Positions 25,701-35,900 of a stretch of 64,000 nucleotides of DNA are shown in pieces. The translations under genes were made by a program, and so were the position numbers. The notes beneath the pieces are model-generated. The model did not search any database. It was not told where the DNA came from and was given only the letters and a program-made list of their open reading frames with translations. Positions within the stretch are counted from its first letter, which is position 1; each line of letters starts with the position of its first letter. Source of the DNA: HXMU1420-13 sp965249965 (GTDB taxonomy: Bacteria; Bacteroidota; Rhodothermia; Balneolales; Balneolaceae). The stretch is taken from assembly GCA_965249965.1 (NCBI GenBank), contig OZ252262.1, forward strand, positions 2,356,001 through 2,420,000, in the 5' to 3' direction.

Positions 25701-28700
25701 GTCAACGATCGTCATCAAGTGAAAATGGAATTCAGATTTGGGAATATGTGAGTTTGGATCTTAAACAAGGCGAGAACATAATCCTTCTACAAGAAGGAGA
25801 TCCTTTTGGAAATGTTCGTGGATCTGACACCAAACGTGTATTCGTACCAGGCGAGTTAGCTGAAATTCAGTTAAGAGTTACAAGAAATAACGTTGCTGCC
25901 GATGGTAGTTCAACGGCTAAGATCGAAGCATTATTCCTTGATGATGATGGCATTCAGGTAGGTTCCAGAACACCAGTTACCTTAGATACCGAACGCGGTA
26001 TTTGGCAATTAATGGATAATAATGCACAAGCGCCCGGCACACAGACTTTCGTTGAAGGTGGAAAAGCCTCGTTCGAACTTCAGGCTCCAATTCAGCCTGC
26101 TTCTTCTAAAATCCGAGTTTCGGTTGGTGATAATTTTGCAGAGGCTACTATCGAATTTTTACCGGATCTACGACCTCTAATTGCAGCGGGTATTATTGAA
26201 GGAACGCTCAGACTTCGCGAACCACTAAATATCGCAAATGTTGATAACGACGGATTTGAAAGAGAGCTGAAAGAACTCTCTGTAAATATGAACAACTTTA
26301 CAGCCGATGCGCGATTTGCTTTCTTCTTAAAAGGAAAAGTATCAGGTAGAACACTACTTACAGCAGGATACGATTCAGAAAAAGAAAAAGAAGAACGACT
26401 ATTCCGTGATATCCGCCCAGAAGAGTATTATCCGGTGTATGGAGAGTCAGCAATCCGAGGGTACGACGCTCAATCTTCTGGCAGAATGTATGTTCGATTG
26501 GATCGTGGTAAGACGTATGTATTATATGGTGATTTCGTAACACAGCAGAACGATCCCGATATTCAACTTGGAGCTTATAACCGTTCACAAAATGGTGTGA
26601 AAACTCATTTCGAGCAAGGTGGCTTACAAGTGGATGCATTTGGAGTAAGCTCTGTCACCAGTCGACGTGTGGAAGAATTTAGAGCTCAGGGTATTTCTCG
26701 TTATGAACTTCCTGATAATGGATTGATTTCAAATTCTGAGATCATTGAAATTATAACGTATGATCGTGAGCAGGTTGTTGGTCTTGATACACTAGGTGTA
26801 CCAAACGATCCAAGCCTGATTCTAAGCATTGAGCGACTAACCAGATTTACAGACTATGTAGTTGATCCATTCACTGGTGTAATTACTTTTAAACAACCGG
26901 TTTCTAGTGTGGATGGTGAATTTAATCCTGTATTTATTCGCGCAACCTATGAAGTAGATAACGACGAAGAACGATATCTAATTGGTGGGGCATCAGCAAA
27001 TCTCGAGTTATCTGATGGTGTGAACATTGGTGCAGGTATTGTTCAGGATAACAATCCAACCAATGAATTCACTCTCGCAACAGGTAATATCAATGTAGAA
27101 TTAAGCGACCAGACTAAGGTTGTTGCTGAATTAGCATACACTTCTTCGGATACGGACGGAAATGGAACTGCAGGTAGAGTGGAAGTTCAACACAGAGGTG
27201 ATCGCTTCGATATGCTAACCTCTTTAGGTAAATCTTCTGAAAACTTTGAAAATCAAGGTGCCACATTAGGTGAATCAAGAACAGAAGCTCGTTCACGGGC
27301 ACGACTAAGTGTTGCTAAATCCACCAAACTAGCAGCGGAATTCTTGCTTTCACGAAACGATACTACCGGCGACCAAACATTAGGTGGGTTACTAAGTGTT
27401 CAGCAAAGTATTAGTTCAGGCATTAATGCAGAAGTTGGGGTGCGTTACTCAGATAAGTCTTCGAGAACGGCTGAATCAATTACTAACACGAATTTACGAA
27501 GTAAAGTAACTGCTCAGCTTCCATTCTTAAAAGGAGCGTCTACCTTTGGTGAGTATGAGCAAGACCTGAACGAGTCGGACAGAAAGCTGATCGCGGTTGG
27601 TGGTGATTACAAAATCAAGAATTTCGCTAAAGCATTTGCTCGTCACGAGTTTGCCTCTACTGCAGGCGGTAGATATACATTAAATAGCAATGCACAACGT
27701 AACAGCACAGTATTTGGATTAAGCGCAAACTATCTCAAAAACGGACAGGTATTTAGTGAGTATCGTATGAGCGATGCTTTAGAAGGGCGATCAGGTCAGG
27801 CTTCTATTGGTTTAAGAAACCGATTTGTACTTTCTGAAGGTCTTGGTATGAATGCCGGATTTGAACGCGTATTTACTGTACAGGGACCTAACAGTAATGA
27901 CGGTACTTCAATTTCAACTGCCATCGACTACACAGGTAGTGCAAACTGGAAGGGTACAGCCCGTGCAGAAGCCAGATATGGTCAAAATTCTGATACCTAT
28001 TTAAATAGTCTCGGATATGGTGTTAAAATTAATCGTGACTGGACTATGTTGGCACGAAACATCATCTCGGTTAACACAAACCGTAATCGTGCAGGTGTTC
28101 AGAAAATGCAAGAGCGATTCCAGCTTGGTGCAGCTTACCGTGATTCTGATACCAACATGTTCGACGCATTATTCCGCTATGAATTTAAGTACGAGAAAGA
28201 CGACAATATTGCACCGGATTATTCGAAACTGGCTCACGTATTCTCAACTCATGTAAACTACAAGCCTCAATCTGATCTGGTATTCTCTGGTCGTGTTGCT
28301 GCAAAATATGCCCGATCTTCTGATGACCTTCAAACTAATACAAGTTTCTTAGAGTTAGTGTCTGGTAGAGCTTTGTATGATCTTAATGAAAGATGGGATG
28401 CCGGAATCAATGCAAGTATACTTGCAAACAGCGATTTTACAACCAAGGATTATGGGTTAGGTGTTGAACTAGGTTACATCGTTGCGACCAACTTAAGATT
28501 GGCCGGTGGATTTAATTTCTTCGGATACGAAGATGAAGATCTAGCCGTGAATAACTACACACAACCTGGAACTTACCTGGGATTCAGTTACAAATTTGAT
28601 GAACAAATTTTCAGAAATCTTGCACCAAACCGTGCTGCCGGATTACTTGATGAAAGTGTATATCTGAAGTGTATTCCATGCCAAAAGCCGGAAATCAAAA

Positions 28701-29968
28701 CTATGCCGGTTGATATGCTTGAGCATGAGTTAGAGCCAGTAGTTCTTGCACGAGAATTGTTTGAATTTGAGCCGTTAGCAACATTAGTAATCTTACCTCG
28801 CCAGATTCACTTCAACAACGATATGTCGTACATCAATGCTTCTGCAGCACAAATGCTGGATAAGCTTGCTAAATACTTAAGCGAGAAAGACGAGTATCTG
28901 ATAGATCTTAATGGTTTCACTGATACAAAAGCTTCCGTGGCTTACAATAAGGCACTATCCGAGCGTAGATCACTTGCAGTTCGTGCTTATTTAGTGGCAG
29001 CGGGAATCGACAAGCGAAGATTACTAATCGAAGGATTTGGTGAGCTGGATGCAACCGGTAAAAATGCAGTTGAAATGGCACTTGAGCGCCGTGTTGAATT
29101 TGATTTAAATGAACTTAACGAAGATGTAACTTTTGTAGATCAAGTAGAAGATTTACAAGTGCAGCAACGTGCGCAAAATGTTGGTTCTTGGGATTACATT
29201 TTCAAATTCGAGCATAATGCAGTTCCAACAAACATCAACTTACAAAACGGTTCAAGTGAGTTGAATTATCTAAACAGATATTTAGTAGAGCGTATCGCAA
29301 TTGCAATGGATAAGTATCCTGAAATTGGCGTTCGTATCGCATTACCGGCAGACAACAGATTCGAAAGTTTGCAACAACAAATACTTGATGAACTTCAAGC
29401 TGCTGGTGCGGATATTAATAGATACATGTTTGGACGTGGGGTACAAGGTGATCAGAATGCAATTCAAATCTCGTACACTCGCGATAATTTACTTCAGTTA
29501 TTCGAACAAAAAGACGATATCAAATTCTTGAACAACAATGTTGTACCAGAGTTAATCGAAAGTATGCTTCGAATTCTAAAATCTCGTGTTGATTATGAAT
29601 TGATCCAAGATCTATCTCAAAGTTACGTTGTTCCAGATCGTGTGAACTTTATTCCTTCTGGCACTAAATTAGATAACGAATCTCAAGCTGTGGTATCTAG
29701 AATTGGTTCTTACTTGAGAAACAATCCTGGTGTGTATTTAGAACTTCGTGGAAATGGTACACAACGCGATAGAAACCGAATGGTTGAAATGCGACGATAC
29801 TTACAACAATGGGGAGTTGATGGTGGTCGTGTAGAATTTAGTCAAATCACTGTGGAAACCGATGGAACTGCAATTCGGGTAGAGTACAAAAACGCAGACT
29901 CCATCAACCTGCTAAATGTTGAATCACTAAACCTGAAGCCAGGTGCAGGAATTAATCAGGGTAGATAA
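22724..29968 (+). CDS. Chimeric DUF11/SdrD-like, beta-barrel and OmpA-domain outer-membrane protein
   Basis: 2414 residues, TTG start, signal peptide ending GELYAQ. Order: an N-terminal module with IINQASITYSED (about 27-190), DUF11 (about 195-350), an unusual domain with paired Cys (about 360-480), a carboxypeptidase-regulatory/SdrD-like domain (about 480-610), DUF11 (about 625-745), and a second SdrD-like domain (about 750-850). A linker and Ig-like domains follow. Residues about 1160-1965 show alternating amphipathic strands with aromatic ends, reading as a large outer-membrane beta-barrel that finishes YLGFSYKFDEQIF. Then come one canonical OmpA domain (about 2019-2130, LNGFTDTKASVAYNKALSERR) and two degenerate ones (about 2150-2260, 2300-2400). 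I infer an outer-membrane protein with surface modules and a periplasmic peptidoglycan-binding end, possibly the anchor or outlet for its neighbours. Confidence 0.85.
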   Translation: MKYILRHINLLILMMAAITGVGELYAQNTPPPGQEIINQASITYSEDGEERTQFTNQVKVIVDSNPDFRFFPNNSIIEFRGTQIELTHFLLNEGNATTTYRIKGYNQDGDDYDLADLTWNTQSISRPRRLPLFSTDTLSTEITLAPGEQFEVSYFGTISNTEPRDSITANMVFEATDLSTGVTKINVDAISIRIGAIVDIVKDQIGAEDLAPGDDFIYSISGQNVGDLTALPRLVIIDGIQREQVLLTDSIPANLTFGEFTSVDKGIPLYHEVGDGEFVFKSTRPEDAINVDIIAVAFDSLEVGETFKADFSVIVNEGASGQIINIAEVSYVDPEGTVTTAAASNDVIADVGDPSAEIDYFTNQGFEEKTATSSIGQPLNIQATASACNEDRTRIEVVNITITSELTGDMEVFGGVETGINTGIYRIPQEVPTRDGFEFEVVQFNEILETAEEDVITAQLDCNGIRGGDGRPFFGEIEANVLVDPFGFVFDSETNAVIQGAEISIIDIFGTSNGGNAGGLANVYRPNGENPANNIENSDAQGKYRFPFLRPGTYRLDVIPPTGYEFSSKVPVDSLPENRTVDSLGSYGMEFEITGDPIGLDFDIPLDPLANGVLFAEKTVDRKVADIGDFVNYKIEINSKAINLVRNLQVFDKLPFGFEYVPGTARVDGDTLADPTGNVGPDLLFEIGDIEPGGKKTLTYRVYIGPGAERGDGINIALVQSDELIIKTSNEAKVEIEVRGGVFSDEALIVGKVFMDCDENNMQDASDMGIPGVRLYLENGNYVITDAEGKYSFYAIKPNKHVIKIDNHSLPEGSRLKVLDNRHAFDPSSRFADVKKGELHRADFAVCECSPGVFEEIERRASLLSEDNDAISNSLKQSFTVNETSNRGAGRFDKASGTVGNVEAPDFKSADESPDAGQRVNAELSDDLTDPEDTRIYNIEEILRNAEPGTEILNVTHNDTLQTDKVTILAKGTSGALFDVYVNGEIVTAERIGQRSSSSENGIQIWEYVSLDLKQGENIILLQEGDPFGNVRGSDTKRVFVPGELAEIQLRVTRNNVAADGSSTAKIEALFLDDDGIQVGSRTPVTLDTERGIWQLMDNNAQAPGTQTFVEGGKASFELQAPIQPASSKIRVSVGDNFAEATIEFLPDLRPLIAAGIIEGTLRLREPLNIANVDNDGFERELKELSVNMNNFTADARFAFFLKGKVSGRTLLTAGYDSEKEKEERLFRDIRPEEYYPVYGESAIRGYDAQSSGRMYVRLDRGKTYVLYGDFVTQQNDPDIQLGAYNRSQNGVKTHFEQGGLQVDAFGVSSVTSRRVEEFRAQGISRYELPDNGLISNSEIIEIITYDREQVVGLDTLGVPNDPSLILSIERLTRFTDYVVDPFTGVITFKQPVSSVDGEFNPVFIRATYEVDNDEERYLIGGASANLELSDGVNIGAGIVQDNNPTNEFTLATGNINVELSDQTKVVAELAYTSSDTDGNGTAGRVEVQHRGDRFDMLTSLGKSSENFENQGATLGESRTEARSRARLSVAKSTKLAAEFLLSRNDTTGDQTLGGLLSVQQSISSGINAEVGVRYSDKSSRTAESITNTNLRSKVTAQLPFLKGASTFGEYEQDLNESDRKLIAVGGDYKIKNFAKAFARHEFASTAGGRYTLNSNAQRNSTVFGLSANYLKNGQVFSEYRMSDALEGRSGQASIGLRNRFVLSEGLGMNAGFERVFTVQGPNSNDGTSISTAIDYTGSANWKGTARAEARYGQNSDTYLNSLGYGVKINRDWTMLARNIISVNTNRNRAGVQKMQERFQLGAAYRDSDTNMFDALFRYEFKYEKDDNIAPDYSKLAHVFSTHVNYKPQSDLVFSGRVAAKYARSSDDLQTNTSFLELVSGRALYDLNERWDAGINASILANSDFTTKDYGLGVELGYIVATNLRLAGGFNFFGYEDEDLAVNNYTQPGTYLGFSYKFDEQIFRNLAPNRAAGLLDESVYLKCIPCQKPEIKTMPVDMLEHELEPVVLARELFEFEPLATLVILPRQIHFNNDMSYINASAAQMLDKLAKYLSEKDEYLIDLNGFTDTKASVAYNKALSERRSLAVRAYLVAAGIDKRRLLIEGFGELDATGKNAVEMALERRVEFDLNELNEDVTFVDQVEDLQVQQRAQNVGSWDYIFKFEHNAVPTNINLQNGSSELNYLNRYLVERIAIAMDKYPEIGVRIALPADNRFESLQQQILDELQAAGADINRYMFGRGVQGDQNAIQISYTRDNLLQLFEQKDDIKFLNNNVVPELIESMLRILKSRVDYELIQDLSQSYVVPDRVNFIPSGTKLDNESQAVVSRIGSYLRNNPGVYLELRGNGTQRDRNRMVEMRRYLQQWGVDGGRVEFSQITVETDGTAIRVEYKNADSINLLNVESLNLKPGAGINQGR

Positions 29969-29970
29969 AA

Positions 29971-32900
29971 ATGAAAGTTTGGGCAACACATATCGAATCA
30001 TCTAATTCACAGAATAAAGTGTATCTACTTATGCTGTGTATTATGTTTTGTTTTTCAAGCACTAGTCAATTATTTGCACAAGCGGTAGTTGTTAATGAGA
30101 CTACGCTGATTTCAGGGAGTTACACTGTACCGGAAGATGGACAAATAACAATTACCCTTATTGGTGGCGATGGTGGCGATGGTTCAAGTACTATTGGTGG
30201 GGAAGGAGCTACAGCAACGGCAACGTTCAATGTATTGACTGGAGACGTTATTAGATATGTTGTAGGTGAATCAGGTGATACAAATGCAGGTACAAGTGCT
30301 GGCGGTGGTGGATCATCCGGAGTTTATATAAATAGTACGCTTGTTATGGTTGCCGGCGGTGGCGGTGGCGGTGATAATTCTGGCGGAGCAGTAGGTTTAG
30401 GTGGAAATAGTATCAATAGCGGTGATGCAGGTACCGGAACGGGTCCGGGCGCGGCTGGAACCGGTGGAAATGGAGGTGGAGCAACCACAAATGCTGTAGC
30501 CGCAGGTGGTGGTGGTGGTATTAATAGCGCGGGTGGTTCTGGTGATGGAATTGGTGGAGGTCAAGCTGATAATACAGTTTCCGATTTAGGTCAATTACTT
30601 TCAATTGCATCTGGTGGCGCTGGGGCTGGAACTGGATCTGCTGGAGGCGATGGATTTACTGGTGGTGGTGGTGCTGATGCAAACTATTCTGCCGGTGGTG
30701 GAGGTTATTCCGGTGGTGGTGGAGCTGGTGGTAATGGTAGTGCCGGTGGTGGCGGATCATTTATTATTGGAACTGCAATATTACCAAATATTACTGCCGG
30801 TGGTGATGGTACTGGTACAGAATCTGATGGTTCTATTTCAATACAATATAGTGAGCCAACCCCGCCAGGCATTCCTCAAAATATAGTGGCAACATCAATA
30901 TCAGGCGGAGCAATTAATATTTCTTTTGATGATTTGGATGAAGTTGGCTCCGGAGTTGCATCATACTCAATAAAAAGATCTACAAGTCAAGGTGGTCCAT
31001 ATACGGAAGTTGGAACCGTTGTAGATAATGAAAGTTCATCATATACCTATTCTGACAATACTACATCTGATGGTATTACCTATTATTACGTTGTAAGTGC
31101 AATTGATGGAAGCAGTAATGAAGGGGGAAATTCATCCGAAGTAAATGCAATTGCTGATGGTACGGTGCCATTATTAAATTCAGCCTATGTAGATGAAACA
31201 ATCCTGGTACTTAAATACAGTGAGATTCTGAATCCAACTTCGGTTCCCGAAAGTAGCGATTTCAATATTCAAGTTGATGGTTTACAAAGAAGTATTTCTA
31301 GTGTATTAGTACAAGGTGATTCAGTAAGAATTAGTCTAACTCCTGAAGTTGAGCAATCTGACGTTGTAACTATTTCATACACAGCAGGATCTAATCCAAT
31401 TGAAGACATCGCAGAGAATACTGCAGCAAATTTAAGTTCTCAATCTGTTACAAATATTACAATACCCGATGCGCCAGCACCTCCAATTGTTTTAGCAGCA
31501 ACTGCGGTATCTAACGGAGATATCGACATTACATTTGATGATGTTGATGGTAATCCGGCAATAGCGAGTTATATAATAGAGAGAAGTAATAGCTCTGGGG
31601 GGCCATATACACAAATTACAACAGTTGCTGATAACGAAAGCGCCAACTATACTTTTACAGATACCAATACTTCTGATGGAACAACTTATTACTATATAAT
31701 TCGGTCAGTTGATGCAAACACCATTGAAAGTATAGATTCTGAAGAAATATTTGCTAGAGCAGATGCAACGGCTCCAACAGTTAACTTAACTACGGTTAAT
31801 GCTGGGTTTATTACGGTTGATTATGATGAATTGATGGATTTCAATTCTGTACCAGCAACAGGTGATTTTACTGTACTAGTAAACTCTAATTCTGTAACTG
31901 TAACTGATGTAGAAGTAAGTGGGCCTAGAGTAATTGTTGAAATAACCCCAGAAGTTATTACCGGTGATAATGTTACCATTAGTTACACCCCAGGAGTTAG
32001 TCCAATTAGGGATTTAGCAACTAATAACGCTGGTTCATTTTCAGGTGTAAATGCGATTAATAATACACCGGGTTCTGGAAGTTTCGGACCGGATCCTTGC
32101 CCTATTGTAAATGGGCAAGATGTGGCATGGGCATGTTTTGATGGCACCTTTAATGGTACTTCCATGACGGCAAATGTTGGCGGATTAGATATAGCAACTG
32201 TTATAGCAGCTTCCGGATCTGCCACAACTTTTGCTCCAAATGCTTTACAACAATGGTCAAGTGGTGATTTCAGTGGTGATCAGTTTAATGGACCACAAGC
32301 TAACCCAGTAGGTACGAGTGGCGATGCAACTTCACTGGATATCAATATTCCAGCAGCAATTCCAACTGATGCACTCATTTTATCACTTAATCGGCTTCGT
32401 CCAATAACAGGCGCTGGTACATCCTATACATTAGAAGCATTTGATGGACTTAACAATAAACTTACAATTGATGATTGGCTTACCGGCCAAGGATTAGATG
32501 GCGGTGTTTGTACTAATAATGTAGTTTTGAACTATACCAACGGAAATACAACCATTGAATTTCAACCAACTATTTCGGGAAATCAATCGTGTGCTTCGTC
32601 TTCAAATCCAATTTGGTTTAGAATTACAGATGATAATGTAGAGCGTATTGAACTTAGAAAAATTGCTGCCGATGCCGACAATATTCACATCGGATTAGGT
32701 ATAGTTGCAGATTTTGGTGATGCACAAAACACATATGGCACTGATTACTCAGGAAGTGGAACCCCACCAGCATTTCACCTACTTAATAACGGTTCACCTG
32801 ACTTGGTTTATCTAGGCGCAGGTGTTGATGGTGATGGTAATGGTGTGCCTGGTAGTAATTCAAATGGCGATGATACCGAATCGGGCAGCATTGATAGTGG

Positions 32901-35900
32901 AGATGACGAAGATGCTATTTCGATATTGACTGATATAAACACCTCCCAAACTTCTTATCAAACAACATTGGTATGTACCAATGGTGGATATGTTTCCGGT
33001 TGGATTGATTTTGATCAATCGGGAAGCTTTGACCCTAATGAATTTGCTAATACTACCTGTTCTGCCGGTAGTGCTGCTTTAAACTGGACCGGTATTTCCG
33101 GCTTAGTAACCGGTGTTACTTCCGCGAGATTCAGAATTGCAAGTATACAATCTCAAGTAACAAATCCTGTTGGTTTTGCATACGACGGTGAAGTCGAAGA
33201 CTACAATATAAATATAATTCCGCCACCACTTCCTGATCTCGAAATTGCTAAAACAGTAAATAATTCTAGTCCTGTTATTGGTGAGACTGTCACCTACACA
33301 TTAACGGTAACAAATCCAGGTATTTTCGAGGCAACCGGCATACAGGTTACAGATGTTCTTCCTTCAGGTGTATCTTTTAACTCGGCAACAGCATCTCAAG
33401 GGTCTTATAACTCGTCGAATGGTATTTGGAATATTGGTACGATTACAGATGGTGATTCTACTACAGTTACCTTAACCATTGATGCCACGGTAAACTCTGG
33501 AACTCTTGGTAATACAATTATAAATAACACCAGTATTACACAGTTGAATGAGACCGATCCTGAATTAAATAATAACTCTTCATCTGCAGGAATTACTGTC
33601 GTACCGGAATCTGCGGATATTGGTATTTCAAAGATCGTGGACGATAGTTCACCTATTGAAGGTCAAGGAATTGTTTTTACGGTTATTGTTACTAATAATG
33701 GCCCAAAAAACTCAACGAATCTAAAAATTATTGATCAGTTACCTACAGGACTCACTTTTGTCTCATCAACGCCAAGTGTGGGTACTTACAATAATACAAC
33801 TGGGATTTGGGATATTGGTACGCTTGCAAATACAGCACAAGCAACACTTGTAATTAATGCATCTGTAAATGGGGGTACAGAAGGTTCGACTATTACAAAC
33901 GCAGCTGATGTAAATAGTGTAGATCAAACGGATCCTCAAGCCAATAACAATACGGGCTCTGTAGACATAACCATCGTGCCAGCTGGTTTCCCGGCTTCTT
34001 GTTCGGAGATTGTTGCCCTGGATTTTTCAAATTTCTCTTTGATAAGTGGATCAGGTGGAGAGGTGGGTGCCATCTATGAATATATTTCGGTAGCACCGGG
34101 TATAAATGCTCAGATTGAAATTGTAACCAAGTTAAATGCCACACTTGCAAATATTGATCAATCTGCTTCTGGAACCGCTCAAAATTTCCAGCCACAAATT
34201 GGTGTTGTTGATGAGAACGCAGGAGAAGGATTCTTTGATTTTGAAGTTACTTTCATTGATTCAATTACATCAAATCCGCGTTATTTAACCTACACAGCTA
34301 CCGCAGTTGATGTAGATGGTGATAATACTTCAACAAGAGAATTTGTTGGCTTCCAGCGTCTGAATTCGTTTACGGTCGAAAACACAACAAATTTAGCAAT
34401 CGGAAGCTCAGGTATTTATACCACTTTTGAATCTGCAACAACGTTGCAAATTGGTGGGATTGATCTCAATAACACTAATAATATAGCTTATACGACCTAT
34501 ACGAATGAGCCAAAATTTAGAATTCGTGCTGGTATTAAAGACCCAACGAATACTACTGCACGTCTTTACTCGATTAATTTCGAGCCTTGTATCATTGATA
34601 ATTTTAACAATCCAAGTTCAACTGATATAGTAGAAGTAGGAGTAACCAAGGCAATTGATGAAAATAATTCGGAAGTTGGCGATTCCATTACTTACACAGT
34701 AACCGCTTCAAATAATCAGGGAAATGCGGTAAGTAATGTGGAAGTAACCGATCAGTTACCAGCTGGCCTAACATTTGTTTCAGCTACTCCAAGTCAGGGT
34801 ACATATACACAAGGTACAGGCATTTGGGATATAGGGTCGCTAGTTGGATTCCAAAATGTTAATCTGGTAATAACTGCCACTGTTAATGCTGGCCAGGAAG
34901 GGAATACGATTACCAATACGGCTACACTAACAGACTTTTCAGGTACGGATGGAAATCTCAATAATAACTCTTCGGCGGTTAATGTCTTTATCGATGACCC
35001 GCAAAGCACCTCTTGTAACGAGTTGCCACTATTTAGTTTTACAAATCCAGTACTTGAACAGGGAGTACCTCTTCAGGTTAATGCCATTTATCGCTTTTCT
35101 AATATTGCCTCAGGGTTAGACGCACTTGTTACTGTAGAAAGTATCAATAATGCGACATTAGATAATATTGATAATGATGGAATTGCAAATAATGTAGCAA
35201 ACTTCAGTCCATTTTTTACGGCACTTCAAGGTGGGGGATACATTGATTATAAGATTCAACTTGTCCAAGCTGGTACACTCACCCCAGTGAAACGTGATTT
35301 TGCTCTAACAGGATTAGATATTGATGGTTTTAATGCAGGTGGAGGAGAAACAATTCAGGATTATTTAGGCTTTTCTCAAAATCAATCGAATACCGTTCAA
35401 TCAGGGAATAATCTTACTGAAACTACAGGCGGCCCATTCCAACTCTTCCAATCATCTACTACAACCGATGGTAACGGAAGCTTTGATATTAATCATATGG
35501 CCTACATCGTATATAATTATACCTCAATCTTTAGGCTACGTACAGGTTCTGTTACAGGTGGAACATATAGCGATGACCGATTAGTTGATATTGACTTTAC
35601 GCAATGTAGAAATCAGGATTTTACCAATCCGGTTGTTACTACAAGGGATGCCGATATAGCCATCACCAAAACGGTTGACGAAGATTCTCCTTTGGAAAAT
35701 CAGACTGTAAATTTCACAATTACAGTTACAAATAATGGTCCCGAAAGAGCAACCGAATTAGATGTAAATGAGACACTTCCAGCCGGACTTACCCTGGTAC
35801 AATCAACACCAAGTCAGGGTACCTATAATCAAATTAATAACATATGGGGTGTGGGAACTCTTAATAACGGTAATTCTGCTACCCTTCAATTAGAGGCAAC

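Noticed and set aside
30605..30886. 93-residue plus-strand frame inside the 3157-residue gene
   Set aside because: Frame-shifted shadow of the glycine-rich region; hydrophobic Val/Leu content comes from GGT/GGA codons read out of phase.
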